64,000 nucleotides of DNA from DFXE01 sp032054765. Its GTDB lineage: Bacteria > Bacteroidota > Bacteroidia > Bacteroidales > Tannerellaceae. The translations under genes were made by a program, and so were the position numbers. The notes below the pieces were generated by a model, which saw only the letters and a program-made list of their open reading frames with translations, did no database searches and was not told where the DNA came from. Positions 26,226-34,296 of this stretch are shown here, piece after piece. Positions within the stretch are counted from its first letter, which is position 1, and each line of letters begins with the position of its first letter. Location of the stretch: contig DAMBSC010000001.1 of assembly GCA_032054765.1 (NCBI GenBank), forward strand, positions 471,192-535,191, in the 5' to 3' direction.

Positions 26226-27023
26226 TTAAAGCCTGTTCTTATTAGATTTTATGGTTTGTATTTCTTGGGTTAACTCTTCAATTCTTTTTGAAAGATTCTT
26301 AATTTCTTTTTCTAAATCATCATTATTGTCGCTTACCATTGTATCCACAAATATTGAATTAATTAAGGACATTCCCAATATACCGCCAAAAAACAACAAA
26401 AGAACAAAATATAATTTTGAAAGAAAACCAATGAATACAGTAGATCTTTCCGCTATTAAATCTGGTATTTCATACCATCCTTCAATAGAGAAGACTCTAA
26501 ATATTGAATAAAGAGATGACATTGGATTATCAAAATACTCCGGAGCTATATTCTTATACAATGAACATGTGAATACAGAAACGATAAATAAGAGTATAAG
26601 AAAGGCCAAAACTATTATGTAAGATGTTTTGATGGCTCTATTTACTCCATTAATAATAAGATGAATGTCGGGGACTAACTTTATTAGCCTGAACGACTTG
26701 AATATTCTTAGTATCCTTAAGGAAGTTACGAAGCTGAGTGAATCATTAAAATCAAAAGGTAAGATAGATAAGAAAAGAGATAAGGTAGCAAGTAATATGA
26801 TTACCATATCAAATCGATTCCAATTACTTTGGAGGAAATTTCTAATTCCATAATGCTTAATCTTAACAATTAGCTCCATAAAAAATATGATTGTAAAAAC
26901 ATTGTCTATATAATAAATGAATCCGGGAATATTTTTGAACTCCTGAATAAATATAATAATCGCATTTAAAATAATTAGAACAAGGATGAAGCGCTTATTA
27001 AGAAAGATTCGTTTGAGATTCAT
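26226..27023 (-). CDS. Single-domain voltage-gated ion channel, BacNav-like
   Basis: A 265-residue six-segment channel. S1-S3 lie at about 12-90. S4 carries spaced arginines and lysines (RILRIFKSFRLIK, about 103-115). S5 is at about 133-155, a pore loop with the filter-like FSIEGWYE (about 178-185, Glu181) comes next, and S6 is at about 195-222. A hydrophilic coiled coil follows at about 228-262 (EKEIKNLSKRIEELTQEIQ). Filter and C-terminal coiled coil resemble the NaChBac group (LESWAS) rather than K+ channels (TVGYG). Na+ or Ca2+ selectivity is inferred, not shown. It is monocistronic. Confidence 0.87.
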   Translation of the reverse strand: MNLKRIFLNKRFILVLIILNAIIIFIQEFKNIPGFIYYIDNVFTIIFFMELIVKIKHYGIRNFLQSNWNRFDMVIILLATLSLFLSILPFDFNDSLSFVTSLRILRIFKSFRLIKLVPDIHLIINGVNRAIKTSYIIVLAFLILLFIVSVFTCSLYKNIAPEYFDNPMSSLYSIFRVFSIEGWYEIPDLIAERSTVFIGFLSKLYFVLLLFFGGILGMSLINSIFVDTMVSDNNDDLEKEIKNLSKRIEELTQEIQTIKSNKNRL

Positions 27024-27088
27024 GATATTGATAAATTATAATTTAGCAAAGCTAAATTTTTTCAAGCTAAATATTATTGCAGGTTACA

Positions 27089-27117
27089 AAAAACAAAAAC
27101 CGCTATATCAGCGGTTT
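27089..27117 (-). terminator. Terminator of tRNA-Gln
   Basis: On the minus strand AAACCGCT-GATAT-AGCGGTTT is followed by a run of TTGTTTTTT. The stem is 27097-27117, seven bases beyond the tRNA 3' end. Confidence 0.85.
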
Positions 27118-27123
27118 ACTAAG

Positions 27124-27194
27124 TTGTTCTACCAAGACTCGAACTTGGACAAACAGGACCAGAATCTGTTGTGCTACCATTACACCATAGAACA
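27124..27194 (-). tRNA. tRNA-Gln (anticodon CTG)
   Basis: A 71-base cloverleaf without encoded CCA. Acceptor TGTTCTA pairs with TAGAACA, discriminator A; D arm GTGT/GCAC; T arm CCAAG-TTCGAGT-CTTGG. Anticodon loop TTCTGGT gives anticodon CTG, reading CAG. The anticodon stem ACAGA/CCTGT has an A-C mismatch at positions 31-39. A textbook promoter (TTTG-N19-TATCTTTG) lies just upstream and a terminator downstream. Confidence 0.95.
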
Positions 27195-27207
27195 GTTTTC
27201 TTGACCG

Positions 27208-27238
27208 CAAAGATACGGGCTTTTTCTTTTCGAACAAA
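27208..27238 (-). promoter_or_regulatory. Promoter of tRNA-Gln
   Basis: On the minus strand TTTG (27235-27238), 19 bases, then TATCTTTG (27208-27215): an exact match to the Bacteroidetes TTTG-N19-TAnnTTTG consensus, placing the start about 6-8 bases before the tRNA 5' end. Confidence 0.85.
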
Positions 27239-27253
27239 TATTTCGAACAAATA
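27228..27253. repeat. 13-bp tandem duplication overlapping the tRNA-Gln -33 box
   Basis: TTTCGAACAAATA occurs twice head to tail (27228-27240 and 27241-27253). The first copy supplies the -33 TTTG (minus strand) of the tRNA promoter. Confidence 0.85.
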
Positions 27254-27297
27254 TTTATTTATTGAGGTTATATCATTAGCATACCAAATTTAAGAAT

Positions 27298-27305
27298 TAT
27301 ATTTG
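27298..27305 (+). promoter_or_regulatory. -7 box of rsfS-ftsH-cdsA
   Basis: TATATTTG fits TAnnTTTG, 31 bases upstream of the rsfS ATG; no clear -33 element. Confidence 0.5.
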
Positions 27306-27336
27306 TTCCCTTAAAAAAGATTTCAATTAGTAATAC

Positions 27337-27696
27337 ATGGATCAAACAAAGGAATTAGTAAAAACAATAATTAAAGGCCTCCAAGAAAAAAAAGGCAAAA
27401 AAATAGTAACAGTTGACTTAACCAAAATCTCAGGCGCTATTTGCCAATATATGGTAATTGGCGAAGGTAATACCCCAACTCAGGTATCTGCACTTTCTGA
27501 TTCTGTTTGGGACTTTGCAAGAAAAGAGGCAAACGAAAAACCTCTTTCAATAGATGGGTATCAACAAGCAAGCTGGGTCGGTATGGATTATGGCACAGTT
27601 CTTGTCCATATCTTTTTGCCTGAACAAAGGCAATTTTATAATCTGGAAAATCTTTGGGCCGATTCAAGCTTAGAGAGTATTCCTGATATTGATTAA
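27337..27696 (+). CDS. rsfS: Ribosomal silencing factor RsfS
   Basis: A 119-residue protein of the RsfS/Iojap family, which binds ribosomal protein uL14 and blocks subunit joining in starvation. It shows VTVDLTKISGAICQYMVIGEGNTPTQVSAL, where the usual DYFVIATG reads QYMVIGEG. The end has the typical W.GMDYGTVLVHIF and FYNLENLWAD. It begins an operon with ftsH (42-base gap) and cdsA, an order widely kept in Bacteroidetes. Confidence 0.93.
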   Translation: MDQTKELVKTIIKGLQEKKGKKIVTVDLTKISGAICQYMVIGEGNTPTQVSALSDSVWDFARKEANEKPLSIDGYQQASWVGMDYGTVLVHIFLPEQRQFYNLENLWADSSLESIPDID

Positions 27697-27737
27697 GAAT
27701 TAAGTAATGACAATTATATTCAAGAAGAAAATTAAAT

Positions 27738-29753
27738 ATGTCTAACAATAAATTCCCCAAAGGCGAAAAGCCCAATAAGATGTTCAAATTCAATATATAT
27801 TGGATGTACGGACTGATTATTGTGATGCTTATTGCGTTATATATTACCGGAGGATCATCAACATCAAAAGAATTAGGGTGGACTGAATTCCAGCAACTGG
27901 CACAAGACAATGTTTTTGATAAAATGACCGTTTACAACAAAAAGAATGTGTTAGAAGCTACTGTCAGAAATGGCAAAAAGGGATTGGTCTTTAAGGGCGA
28001 TAGTGCCAAATTAGGCGATTCTCCTAAAGTCGTTGTCAAAATACCATCTGCTGATAAATTCTCTGATTTTTATGATAAAGCTGTTTCGGAAAATAATATT
28101 ACGACACAAGTAAATTATGAAGAGGGGGATGATACTATATGGAATTTTGTACTTTCAATAGCGCCATTCGCCTTATTTATCTTTTTGTGGATATTCCTGA
28201 TGCGTAGAATGTCAGGCGGTGGTGGCGGCGGTACCGGCAATGTATTTAATGTTGGTAAGTCGAAAGCACAACTTTTCGATAAAGATAATGATAAGAAGGT
28301 TACGTTTAAGGATGTTGCAGGTCTTTCTGAAGCTAAACAAGAAGTAGAAGAAATTGTATCGTTCCTTAAAGATCCTGCAAAATATACCGAACTTGGCGGT
28401 AAGATTCCTAAAGGTGCTCTTTTGGTAGGCCCTCCGGGAACAGGTAAGACTTTGTTAGCAAAAGCAGTTGCCGGTGAAGCAGATGTTCCTTTCTTTTCTT
28501 TGTCTGGTTCCGACTTTGTTGAGATGTTCGTTGGGGTAGGTGCTTCTCGAGTACGTGATTTATTCCGACAAGCCAAAGAAAAAGCGCCTTGTATTGTCTT
28601 TATTGATGAGATAGATGCAGTAGGACGTGCACGTGGTAAGAATGTAAATATGAATAGTAATGATGAACGGGAGAATACCCTTAATCAGTTACTAACAGAA
28701 ATGGACGGCTTTGGTTCAAACAGTGGTGTTATCATCTTGGCAGCGACCAACCGTGCTGATGTATTGGATAAAGCATTGCTTCGTGCAGGACGATTTGACC
28801 GCCAGATACATGTGGAACTACCCGACTTGAATGAGCGTAAAGAAATATTTGGGGTGCATTTGCGTCCGATTAAAATTGATAATAGTGTAGATACGGAATT
28901 TCTAGCACGTCAGACACCAGGCTTTTCAGGAGCTGATATTGCTAATGTATGTAATGAAGCAGCTCTTATCGCGGCCAGAAACGGAAAGAAATTCGTTCAG
29001 AAAGAAGATTTCATGAGTGCGGTCGATCGTATTGTCGGCGGATTGGAAAAACGTAGCAGGATAACCACTGCGGATGAGCGTACCAGTATTGCTAATCATG
29101 AAGCAGGACATGCTACACTGAGTTGGTTGCTTGAGCACGCAAGCCCGTTGGTAAAAGTAACCATAGTTCCAAGAGGGAAAGCTTTGGGTGCGGCATGGTA
29201 TCTTCCGGAAGAGCGTCAGATAACTACACGCGATCAATTACTGGATGAAATGTGTGCCACCTTAGGGGGGCGAGCTGCTGAAGAATTGTTTTTAGGTAAA
29301 ATATCTACAGGAGCAGCTAATGACCTGGAACGTGTAACCAAGCAGGCATATGCTATGGTGGTATATTATGGAATGAGTGAGAAATTGCCTAATCTGAACT
29401 ATTATGATTCATCTGGTCAAGATTGGGGCTTCACGAAACCGTATAGTGAAGAGACGGCCAAGCTTATCGATCATGAGGTACAACGCATGGTTAATGAACA
29501 ATACGATCGTGCAAAAGATATATTGCTTGAAAACAAAGAAGGTCATCATGAACTAGCGCAGGTTCTTTTAGAGCGTGAAGTTATCTACTCTGAAGATGTA
29601 GAAAAGATCTTTGGTAAACGAGCTTGGATTTCTCGTTCGGATGAGATTCTTAATCAACAGGAAAAAGAAGTTGAAGAAAAGAAAGAGAATGAGGAAACGG
29701 TGGCAGATAAACCAGTAACAGAACAAGGAGAAACAGAAGAACACTTAAACTAA
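27738..29753 (+). CDS. ftsH: ATP-dependent zinc metalloprotease FtsH
   Basis: A 671-residue membrane protease. Two N-terminal segments (about 20-40 and 137-155) flank a periplasmic domain. A glycine stretch (MSGGGGGGTG) comes next, then the AAA+ domain with Walker A GPPGTGKT (about 231-238), Walker B IVFIDEIDAVG, and the SRH AATNRADVLDKALLRAGRFDR. The M41 zinc site is HEAGH (about 454-458), with the third ligand D in GAANDLERVT. It degrades membrane and short-lived proteins. The C-terminal tail (about 635-671) is a charged E/K-rich extension. It sits between rsfS and cdsA. Confidence 0.98.
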   Translation: MSNNKFPKGEKPNKMFKFNIYWMYGLIIVMLIALYITGGSSTSKELGWTEFQQLAQDNVFDKMTVYNKKNVLEATVRNGKKGLVFKGDSAKLGDSPKVVVKIPSADKFSDFYDKAVSENNITTQVNYEEGDDTIWNFVLSIAPFALFIFLWIFLMRRMSGGGGGGTGNVFNVGKSKAQLFDKDNDKKVTFKDVAGLSEAKQEVEEIVSFLKDPAKYTELGGKIPKGALLVGPPGTGKTLLAKAVAGEADVPFFSLSGSDFVEMFVGVGASRVRDLFRQAKEKAPCIVFIDEIDAVGRARGKNVNMNSNDERENTLNQLLTEMDGFGSNSGVIILAATNRADVLDKALLRAGRFDRQIHVELPDLNERKEIFGVHLRPIKIDNSVDTEFLARQTPGFSGADIANVCNEAALIAARNGKKFVQKEDFMSAVDRIVGGLEKRSRITTADERTSIANHEAGHATLSWLLEHASPLVKVTIVPRGKALGAAWYLPEERQITTRDQLLDEMCATLGGRAAEELFLGKISTGAANDLERVTKQAYAMVVYYGMSEKLPNLNYYDSSGQDWGFTKPYSEETAKLIDHEVQRMVNEQYDRAKDILLENKEGHHELAQVLLEREVIYSEDVEKIFGKRAWISRSDEILNQQEKEVEEKKENEETVADKPVTEQGETEEHLN

Positions 29754-29760
29754 TATAGTT

Positions 29761-30594
29761 TTGAAAAACCTGATAATACGTGCTTTAACCGGAGCGATCT
29801 TTGTTACAGTAATCGTGGGAGGAATTTGTCTTGGTTCTTATTCCTTCCTTATTTTATTTAGCCTGATTGTAGCTCTTTCTTTATGGGAATTTTACGGCTT
29901 AATGAAACATTTTGAAAATGTACATCTTAAGCAGATTATTGGTACTTTAAGTGGTGTTTATCTGTTCTTTGCCTCTTTTATATATGCAAATGGTTTTTGG
30001 GATGGTAAAGTATTCTTGCCTTACCTTATATTTATATTGTATACTTTTATCATTGAATTGTATGATAAAAAATCGAATCCAATCAACAATTGGGCTTTTA
30101 CATTTCTGGGGCAGATCTATTGTGCAGGTTCATTTTCACTCCTGAATTTTATATCTTCTGAATCGCATGCCGGTGGTGAAGTAGGTTATAATCCGAAGTT
30201 TGTATTAGCTTTATTTATTTTTGTCTGGTTGAATGATACCGGTGCTTATCTGTTTGGATCAGCTTTTGGTAAACACAGACTTTTTGAACGTATCTCACCA
30301 AAGAAGTCATGGGAAGGTTTTTGTGGAGGAGTTGCTGTTGTATTAGGTGCTTCTCAGCTATTTCATTATTTCATACCGGAAGTAAGTTGGTATAATTGGT
30401 TAGGTTTATCAGCCGTTATAGTTGTATTTGCTACCTGGGGAGATCTTACCGAGTCTTTGTTGAAGCGCACTCTTGGGGTGAAAGATTCGGGAAATGTTTT
30501 GCCCGGACATGGTGGTATGCTAGATCGGTTTGATAGTGTTATCATGGCAATCCCTGCCATGTATATCTATTTGGAACTTTTTATTCGAAATTAA
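29761..30594 (+). CDS. cdsA: Phosphatidate cytidylyltransferase
   Basis: Makes CDP-diacylglycerol from phosphatidate and CTP. It has 277 residues and about eight membrane segments. The CdsA signature near the C-terminus is present (SPKKSWEGFCGG and, later, LKRTLGVKDSGNVLPGHGGMLDRFDS). The start is TTG at 29761, seven bases after the ftsH stop. The first in-frame ATG is about residue 47 and would remove the first membrane segments, so TTG is preferred. The 3' end overlaps the convergent PorT-like gene by 14 bases. Confidence 0.95.
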   Translation: MKNLIIRALTGAIFVTVIVGGICLGSYSFLILFSLIVALSLWEFYGLMKHFENVHLKQIIGTLSGVYLFFASFIYANGFWDGKVFLPYLIFILYTFIIELYDKKSNPINNWAFTFLGQIYCAGSFSLLNFISSESHAGGEVGYNPKFVLALFIFVWLNDTGAYLFGSAFGKHRLFERISPKKSWEGFCGGVAVVLGASQLFHYFIPEVSWYNWLGLSAVIVVFATWGDLTESLLKRTLGVKDSGNVLPGHGGMLDRFDSVIMAIPAMYIYLELFIRN

Positions 30595-31285
30595 AAGTAA
30601 GCACAATCATACGGGATGTAGCTTTTGAAAGAGCATTTGTATATATAAGCTGTTCCGGTTGGTTGAGATCGTCACGCTTGGTCTCCAATAAGTCTTTTAA
30701 TCCAAAACTGAACTTAATTTCAGGACATAACTTGAAAAAAGGTAAATAAATATCACATCCAATACCAAAGGTTAATCCATAATCGAACCCTTTCAATAGA
30801 ATTTCTTCTCCTTTTTTACGTCCTAAATCCCATGCTCCGTAAACACCTCCTGTCAGATATGGACGGTAATTGTTTAGACGGAAAGCACTGTATTTTACTT
30901 CCAACGGGAATGTCAGATAGCTTGAACGAACGGAAGTGGTAAATTCTTCGCCGCTTTCTTGTTCGCGAAATACAAATTCTTTATCTCCAAAATGGAGGGT
31001 TGGAATAAATCTAAGATTAAGATAAGGATTCATGAACATATCCCCAATTACTCCTACACTAAACCCGGGGGAATAATTTGGAATTTCTGAGAACCAGACT
31101 TGACCATCAGAAGTTACTGCACCCGTGTTGGTTAAGATAAGATCCTGTGTGTGTAGACCTACATGAAATCCCAGATGGAATAACTTCATGTCGGCATAGG
31201 GCTGATTCTTTACTTTCTCTTTCTGAGCCATGAGTCCAGAAACTGAAAGACAGAATAAGTATATTAATAATAACGTACGTTTCAA
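30581..31285 (-). CDS. PorT-family outer-membrane beta-barrel protein
   Basis: A 234-residue protein with a signal peptide (cleavage near SGLMAQ) and an eight-strand-like barrel: FHLGFHVGLHTQDL, YLNLRFIPTLHFGDKEF, SSYLTFPLEVKYSAFRLNNYRPYLTGGVYGAWD split over several strands. FPLEVKYS and the Gly-Tyr spacing match PorT, first described in P. gingivalis as needed for gingipain (type IX) secretion. Many Bacteroidales without a full type IX system keep a paralogue, and no other por gene lies in the window, so the function is not certain. Confidence 0.78.
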   Translation of the reverse strand: MKRTLLLIYLFCLSVSGLMAQKEKVKNQPYADMKLFHLGFHVGLHTQDLILTNTGAVTSDGQVWFSEIPNYSPGFSVGVIGDMFMNPYLNLRFIPTLHFGDKEFVFREQESGEEFTTSVRSSYLTFPLEVKYSAFRLNNYRPYLTGGVYGAWDLGRKKGEEILLKGFDYGLTFGIGCDIYLPFFKLCPEIKFSFGLKDLLETKRDDLNQPEQLIYTNALSKATSRMIVLTFNFE

Positions 31286-31370
31286 TGTTCAATCGATTTT
31301 GTCTAATAACGCAAATTCAAGCAAAATATTGCAAAAGGTAGCTGTTAGAATAAATATTCGTATAATATTT

Positions 31371-31400
31371 TTTGTAAATAAGAAGAAAGATATATTTTTG
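31371..31400 (+). promoter_or_regulatory. Promoter of the ferredoxin gene
   Basis: TTTG (31371-31374), 18 bases, then TATTTTTG (31393-31400): close to the TTTG-N19-TAnnTTTG consensus, with a 5' leader of about 30 bases. Confidence 0.7.
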
Positions 31401-31437
31401 TAGCAACTAATAGTAATAAATTTAAACGTATAAGAAA

Positions 31438-31605
31438 ATGGCTTATGTAATTAGCGAAGACTGCATTGCTTGTGGTACTTGTATTGATGAATGTCCGGTT
31501 GAAGCAATTTCGGAAGGTGATATCTATGTTATAGATCCGGAAATGTGTACTGATTGTGGAACTTGTGCAGATGTTTGCCCCACTGAAGCAATTCACCCGG
31601 CTTAA
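31438..31605 (+). CDS. 2[4Fe-4S] ferredoxin
   Basis: A 55-residue clostridial-type ferredoxin with two CxxCxxCxxxCP motifs: CIACGTCIDECP (residues 9-20) and CTDCGTCADVCP (residues 38-49), which hold two low-potential [4Fe-4S] clusters. It would be the cytoplasmic electron carrier for pyruvate:ferredoxin oxidoreductase and similar enzymes. It is monocistronic, with its own promoter and a strong terminator. Confidence 0.97.
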   Translation: MAYVISEDCIACGTCIDECPVEAISEGDIYVIDPEMCTDCGTCADVCPTEAIHPA

Positions 31606-31647
31606 ATAAAACCGAGGTTAGTCAGGTTTAACACCTGTAAATATAAA

Positions 31648-31693
31648 CGAGCTGCTTTTTATTTATTAAAAATATAAAGCAGCTCGGTTTATT
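31648..31693. terminator. Bidirectional terminator between ferredoxin and DUF3276 genes
   Basis: CGAGCTGCTTT (31648-31658) pairs with AAAGCAGCTCG (31676-31686); T-rich tracts lie on both sides (GTTTATTTT on plus, TTTATATTT on minus), so it can serve both convergent genes. Confidence 0.85.
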
Positions 31694-31708
31694 TTGCCAA
31701 TAAAAATA

Positions 31709-32080
31709 TTAGAAGCTAATATCCAGTTTTATCTCATCGTCATTATCTTCTACATATTTGCTTTTCTCTTGTGATGTATTCTCATTATTTTCAACCAAAT
31801 TGATCTGTTGAGCCTGTATATAAGTGATAACATCATTCATTCCATCAAGAAACTTCTCAAAATCTTCCTTATAAAGAAAAATCTTGTGTTTCTCAAATGT
31901 TGACGGAGAGCCGTCTTTGGGTTGTATCTTCTTACTTTCTGTTATGGCAAGGAACAGATCATTTTTGAGGTTCTTCTTCACATCTAAGTAATAAATACGC
32001 TTTCCCGCTTTAATAGCTTTAGAATACAAGATTTCTTTGTCTCCACCTTCACCTTGTGCCTTTTTCATTGATTCCTCCAT
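31709..32080 (-). CDS. PUR-domain DNA/RNA-binding protein (DUF3276)
   Basis: A 123-residue protein. ILYSKAIKAGKRIYYLDVKKNLKNDLFLAITESKK is the DUF3276/Pur-alpha-like fold, recognised as two partly visible strands and helix (about residues 17-50), with KIFLYKEDFEKFLDGMNDVI after it. Relatives such as Borrelia and Bacteroides PUR proteins bind single-stranded DNA or RNA. The acidic tail (EDNDDEIKLDISF) is typical. It is monocistronic, sharing a terminator with the ferredoxin gene. Confidence 0.88.
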   Translation of the reverse strand: MEESMKKAQGEGGDKEILYSKAIKAGKRIYYLDVKKNLKNDLFLAITESKKIQPKDGSPSTFEKHKIFLYKEDFEKFLDGMNDVITYIQAQQINLVENNENTSQEKSKYVEDNDDEIKLDISF

Positions 32081-32470
32081 TATAGCTAACTTTCGTTAAA
32101 CACCCACACTTTTATCTTAACATCCCCAAATATGTACATTTTTTTTTAAATATCAACTATATTGTACAAATATTTTAAGGTGTTGATATTGAAAAAAAGT
32201 GCATAAATGTCTATTAGATAATCTTTCAGAAGATTCACTTTTCATATTTGAATGAGCGTATTGTTGTTTAGTATAAACTTATATATAATAAGTATTTTGT
32301 GTGTTTATATGAAAAAAATGTTTCTTTCACATAATCTATCTTATAAATATTAAATATTAGGCACATAATTTATATAATTAACGAATAATGAGCTAGCTTT
32401 GTAAAATTATAACTAATCTGTGTAAAAAACTTTAGCTGTTGTTTGCATTTTGCGGACAAATATTTGAAAA
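32081..32470. other. 390-base AT-rich gap rich in short palindromes, upstream of the recombinase
   Basis: No gene is supported. It holds AATATCAAC (32149-32157) facing GTTGATATT (32182-32190), with TTGTACAA (32162-32169) between; AATCTT-TCAG-AAGATT (32220-32235); ACTTAT-ATATA-ATAAGT (32277-32293) nested in TATAAAC/GTTTATA (32272-32309). These could be recombinase or regulator sites. Confidence 0.6.
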
Positions 32471-33697
32471 ATGTATAGAAAAGTATCTGTAGAATTTCAT
32501 CTTAGGGAGTCTTCGCGTTTAGAAAGAAATGAGGGTAGTTTATTTATAAGGATTATATACAACAGACAAATAAATAGTGTAACTACTCCTTATAAGCTCT
32601 TTTCTGATGAGTGGGATAAGAAAAACAAATTAATAATATTCCCTTCTGACGATAAACATCGGTTTTCTTATTTGAAGAAGATAGAAAAATCTATGCAGGA
32701 AGATATCCATTTTTTTGCAAATATCATTTCTTATTGGGAAGAAAAAGGCGATTTTACGGCTTTTGATATAGCGTCGGCTTATCGTCGACTAAAAGATGGT
32801 AATAAATTATCATCTTATGTCTACAGATTAAGTAAAGAGCTTAATGCTAACAAACAAGAGCGTACTGCAAGAGGGTATGTATCAACATTAGACGCAATTA
32901 TACGTTTTACAAAAAATACAAATCTTACTTTTGAACAATTGACTCCCCGTATAATTAAACAGTTTGAAAATGATATGCGTATTAAGGGTAAAACACTGAA
33001 TACAATATCATTTTATATGCGTAATCTTCGTGCAATTTATAATAAAGCCATTAAGGATGGAGTTGCTCAACCTAAGTTGATAAATCCCTTTGAACAAGTA
33101 TACACTGGTGTACAGGTTACAAAAAAAAGGGCTTTGACGAAAGAACAAATGAAAAAAATCGTAGAGTGTCAGCCGAGAGAAAAAGAGCTTTTGTTTGCTC
33201 AATCGCTTTTTTTATTCTCTTTTTATTTACGTGGAATGGCTTTTGTGGATATGGCTTTTTTGAAAAAGACAGACTTAAGAGATGGGGTAATTTCATATAA
33301 GCGTAAAAAGACAAGTCAACTCCTCGAAATCAAAGTAACTCCGGCCGTACAACAGATCCTTGATAGATACAAAGAAGAAACTCGAAACTCATCTTATCTT
33401 TTGCCCATAATCTTGCCTGGCTATGGACCCGATAGATTGCAGTACGAAAGCGCTTTACGTGTTCAAAATAAACGTCTGAAAGAGTTTGCTAAACGATGTG
33501 GTATAAAGAGTAATCTTTCTACGCATGTTGCACGTCACTCCTGGGCCACTTTAGCAAAAGAGGCAAACCTTCCCTTGCCTGTTATTAGTGAAGGTTTAGG
33601 CCACTCATCACAAAAAACCACAGCAATTTATTTAGCTTCATTTGATCGTTCCGTATTAGATTATGCTAATGAAGAGGTTATGCAAATGCTAAAATGA
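32471..33697 (+). CDS. Solitary tyrosine recombinase / integrase
   Basis: A 408-residue site-specific recombinase of the Bacteroidetes integrase type. It has an arm-binding domain (about 1-95), a SAM-like core-binding domain (about 105-205) and the catalytic domain. Catalytic residues: Arg in FYLRGMAFVDM (about 254), HVARHSW (H352, R355), GLGHSS and the Tyr in TAIYLASF (about 388). No excisionase, transfer or cargo genes and no flanking att repeats are visible, so it is either a domesticated invertase/integrase or a remnant. It interrupts an otherwise core region. Confidence 0.9.
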   Translation: MYRKVSVEFHLRESSRLERNEGSLFIRIIYNRQINSVTTPYKLFSDEWDKKNKLIIFPSDDKHRFSYLKKIEKSMQEDIHFFANIISYWEEKGDFTAFDIASAYRRLKDGNKLSSYVYRLSKELNANKQERTARGYVSTLDAIIRFTKNTNLTFEQLTPRIIKQFENDMRIKGKTLNTISFYMRNLRAIYNKAIKDGVAQPKLINPFEQVYTGVQVTKKRALTKEQMKKIVECQPREKELLFAQSLFLFSFYLRGMAFVDMAFLKKTDLRDGVISYKRKKTSQLLEIKVTPAVQQILDRYKEETRNSSYLLPIILPGYGPDRLQYESALRVQNKRLKEFAKRCGIKSNLSTHVARHSWATLAKEANLPLPVISEGLGHSSQKTTAIYLASFDRSVLDYANEEVMQMLK

Positions 33698-33795
33698 TTT
33701 ATTCTCATTTAAATATGATATGAGAGGAATAGTTTTTTACAAAAAATATTAGTAGAAAATAAGGAAATATTTCTTCATTCCTAAATTAAAGTGTG

Positions 33796-33803
33796 TACCT
33801 TTG
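33796..33803 (+). promoter_or_regulatory. -7 box of the methylmalonyl-CoA decarboxylase operon
   Basis: TACCTTTG, exact TAnnTTTG, 47 bases upstream of the epimerase ATG; followed by GCGGCCAAA, typical of transcription starts in this group. Confidence 0.65.
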
Positions 33804-33850
33804 CGGCCAAATAAAATAACCTATTATTAAATATTTAATTTATTAATGAC

Positions 33851-34261
33851 ATGGACATTACGCATATTGAGCATCTGGGTATAGCCGTTAAGAGTATTGA
33901 AGCATGTTTGCCATACTACGAAGGTGTATTGGGCTTAAAGTGCTACAACATTGAAGTAGTTGAGGATCAAAAAGTGAAAACTGCTTTCTTTAAAGTGGGC
34001 CAAACTAAAATCGAATTACTGGAACCAACCAGTGAAGAGAGTACTATCGCTAAATTTATTGAAAAAAGAGGTGAAGGTATTCATCATATTGCTTTTGCTG
34101 TTCCTTCTGTTCAGAATGCTTTGGATGAAGTTGCTGCGAAAGGCGTTCAGCTAATTGATAAAGCTCCACGGGGTGGTGCTGAAGGATTAGACATTGCTTT
34201 CCTTCATCCGAAATCAACATGCGGTGTTCTTACAGAGCTATGCATGGAAGGACATAAATAA
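33851..34261 (+). CDS. mce: Methylmalonyl-CoA epimerase
   Basis: A 136-residue glyoxalase/VOC-fold enzyme that interconverts (R)- and (S)-methylmalonyl-CoA. It has HIEHLGIAVKSIEACLPYYEGVLGL at the N-terminus, KIELLEPTSEES, and GEGIHHIAFAVPSVQNAL with the metal-binding His and Glu. It is the first gene of the decarboxylase operon, so it feeds (S)-methylmalonyl-CoA from the succinate pathway to the decarboxylase and on to propionate. Confidence 0.95.
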   Translation: MDITHIEHLGIAVKSIEACLPYYEGVLGLKCYNIEVVEDQKVKTAFFKVGQTKIELLEPTSEESTIAKFIEKRGEGIHHIAFAVPSVQNALDEVAAKGVQLIDKAPRGGAEGLDIAFLHPKSTCGVLTELCMEGHK

Positions 34262-34296
34262 TTACAGATCATTTCTAACAACAAATCAAAATAACA

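Noticed and set aside
28115..28576. 153-residue open frame opposite ftsH
   Set aside because: Complement of the glycine-rich and AAA+ coding region; no start signal.
30581..31285. Type IX secretion locus
   Set aside because: Only one PorT-like barrel is present; no porK/L/M/N or sov genes are in the window.
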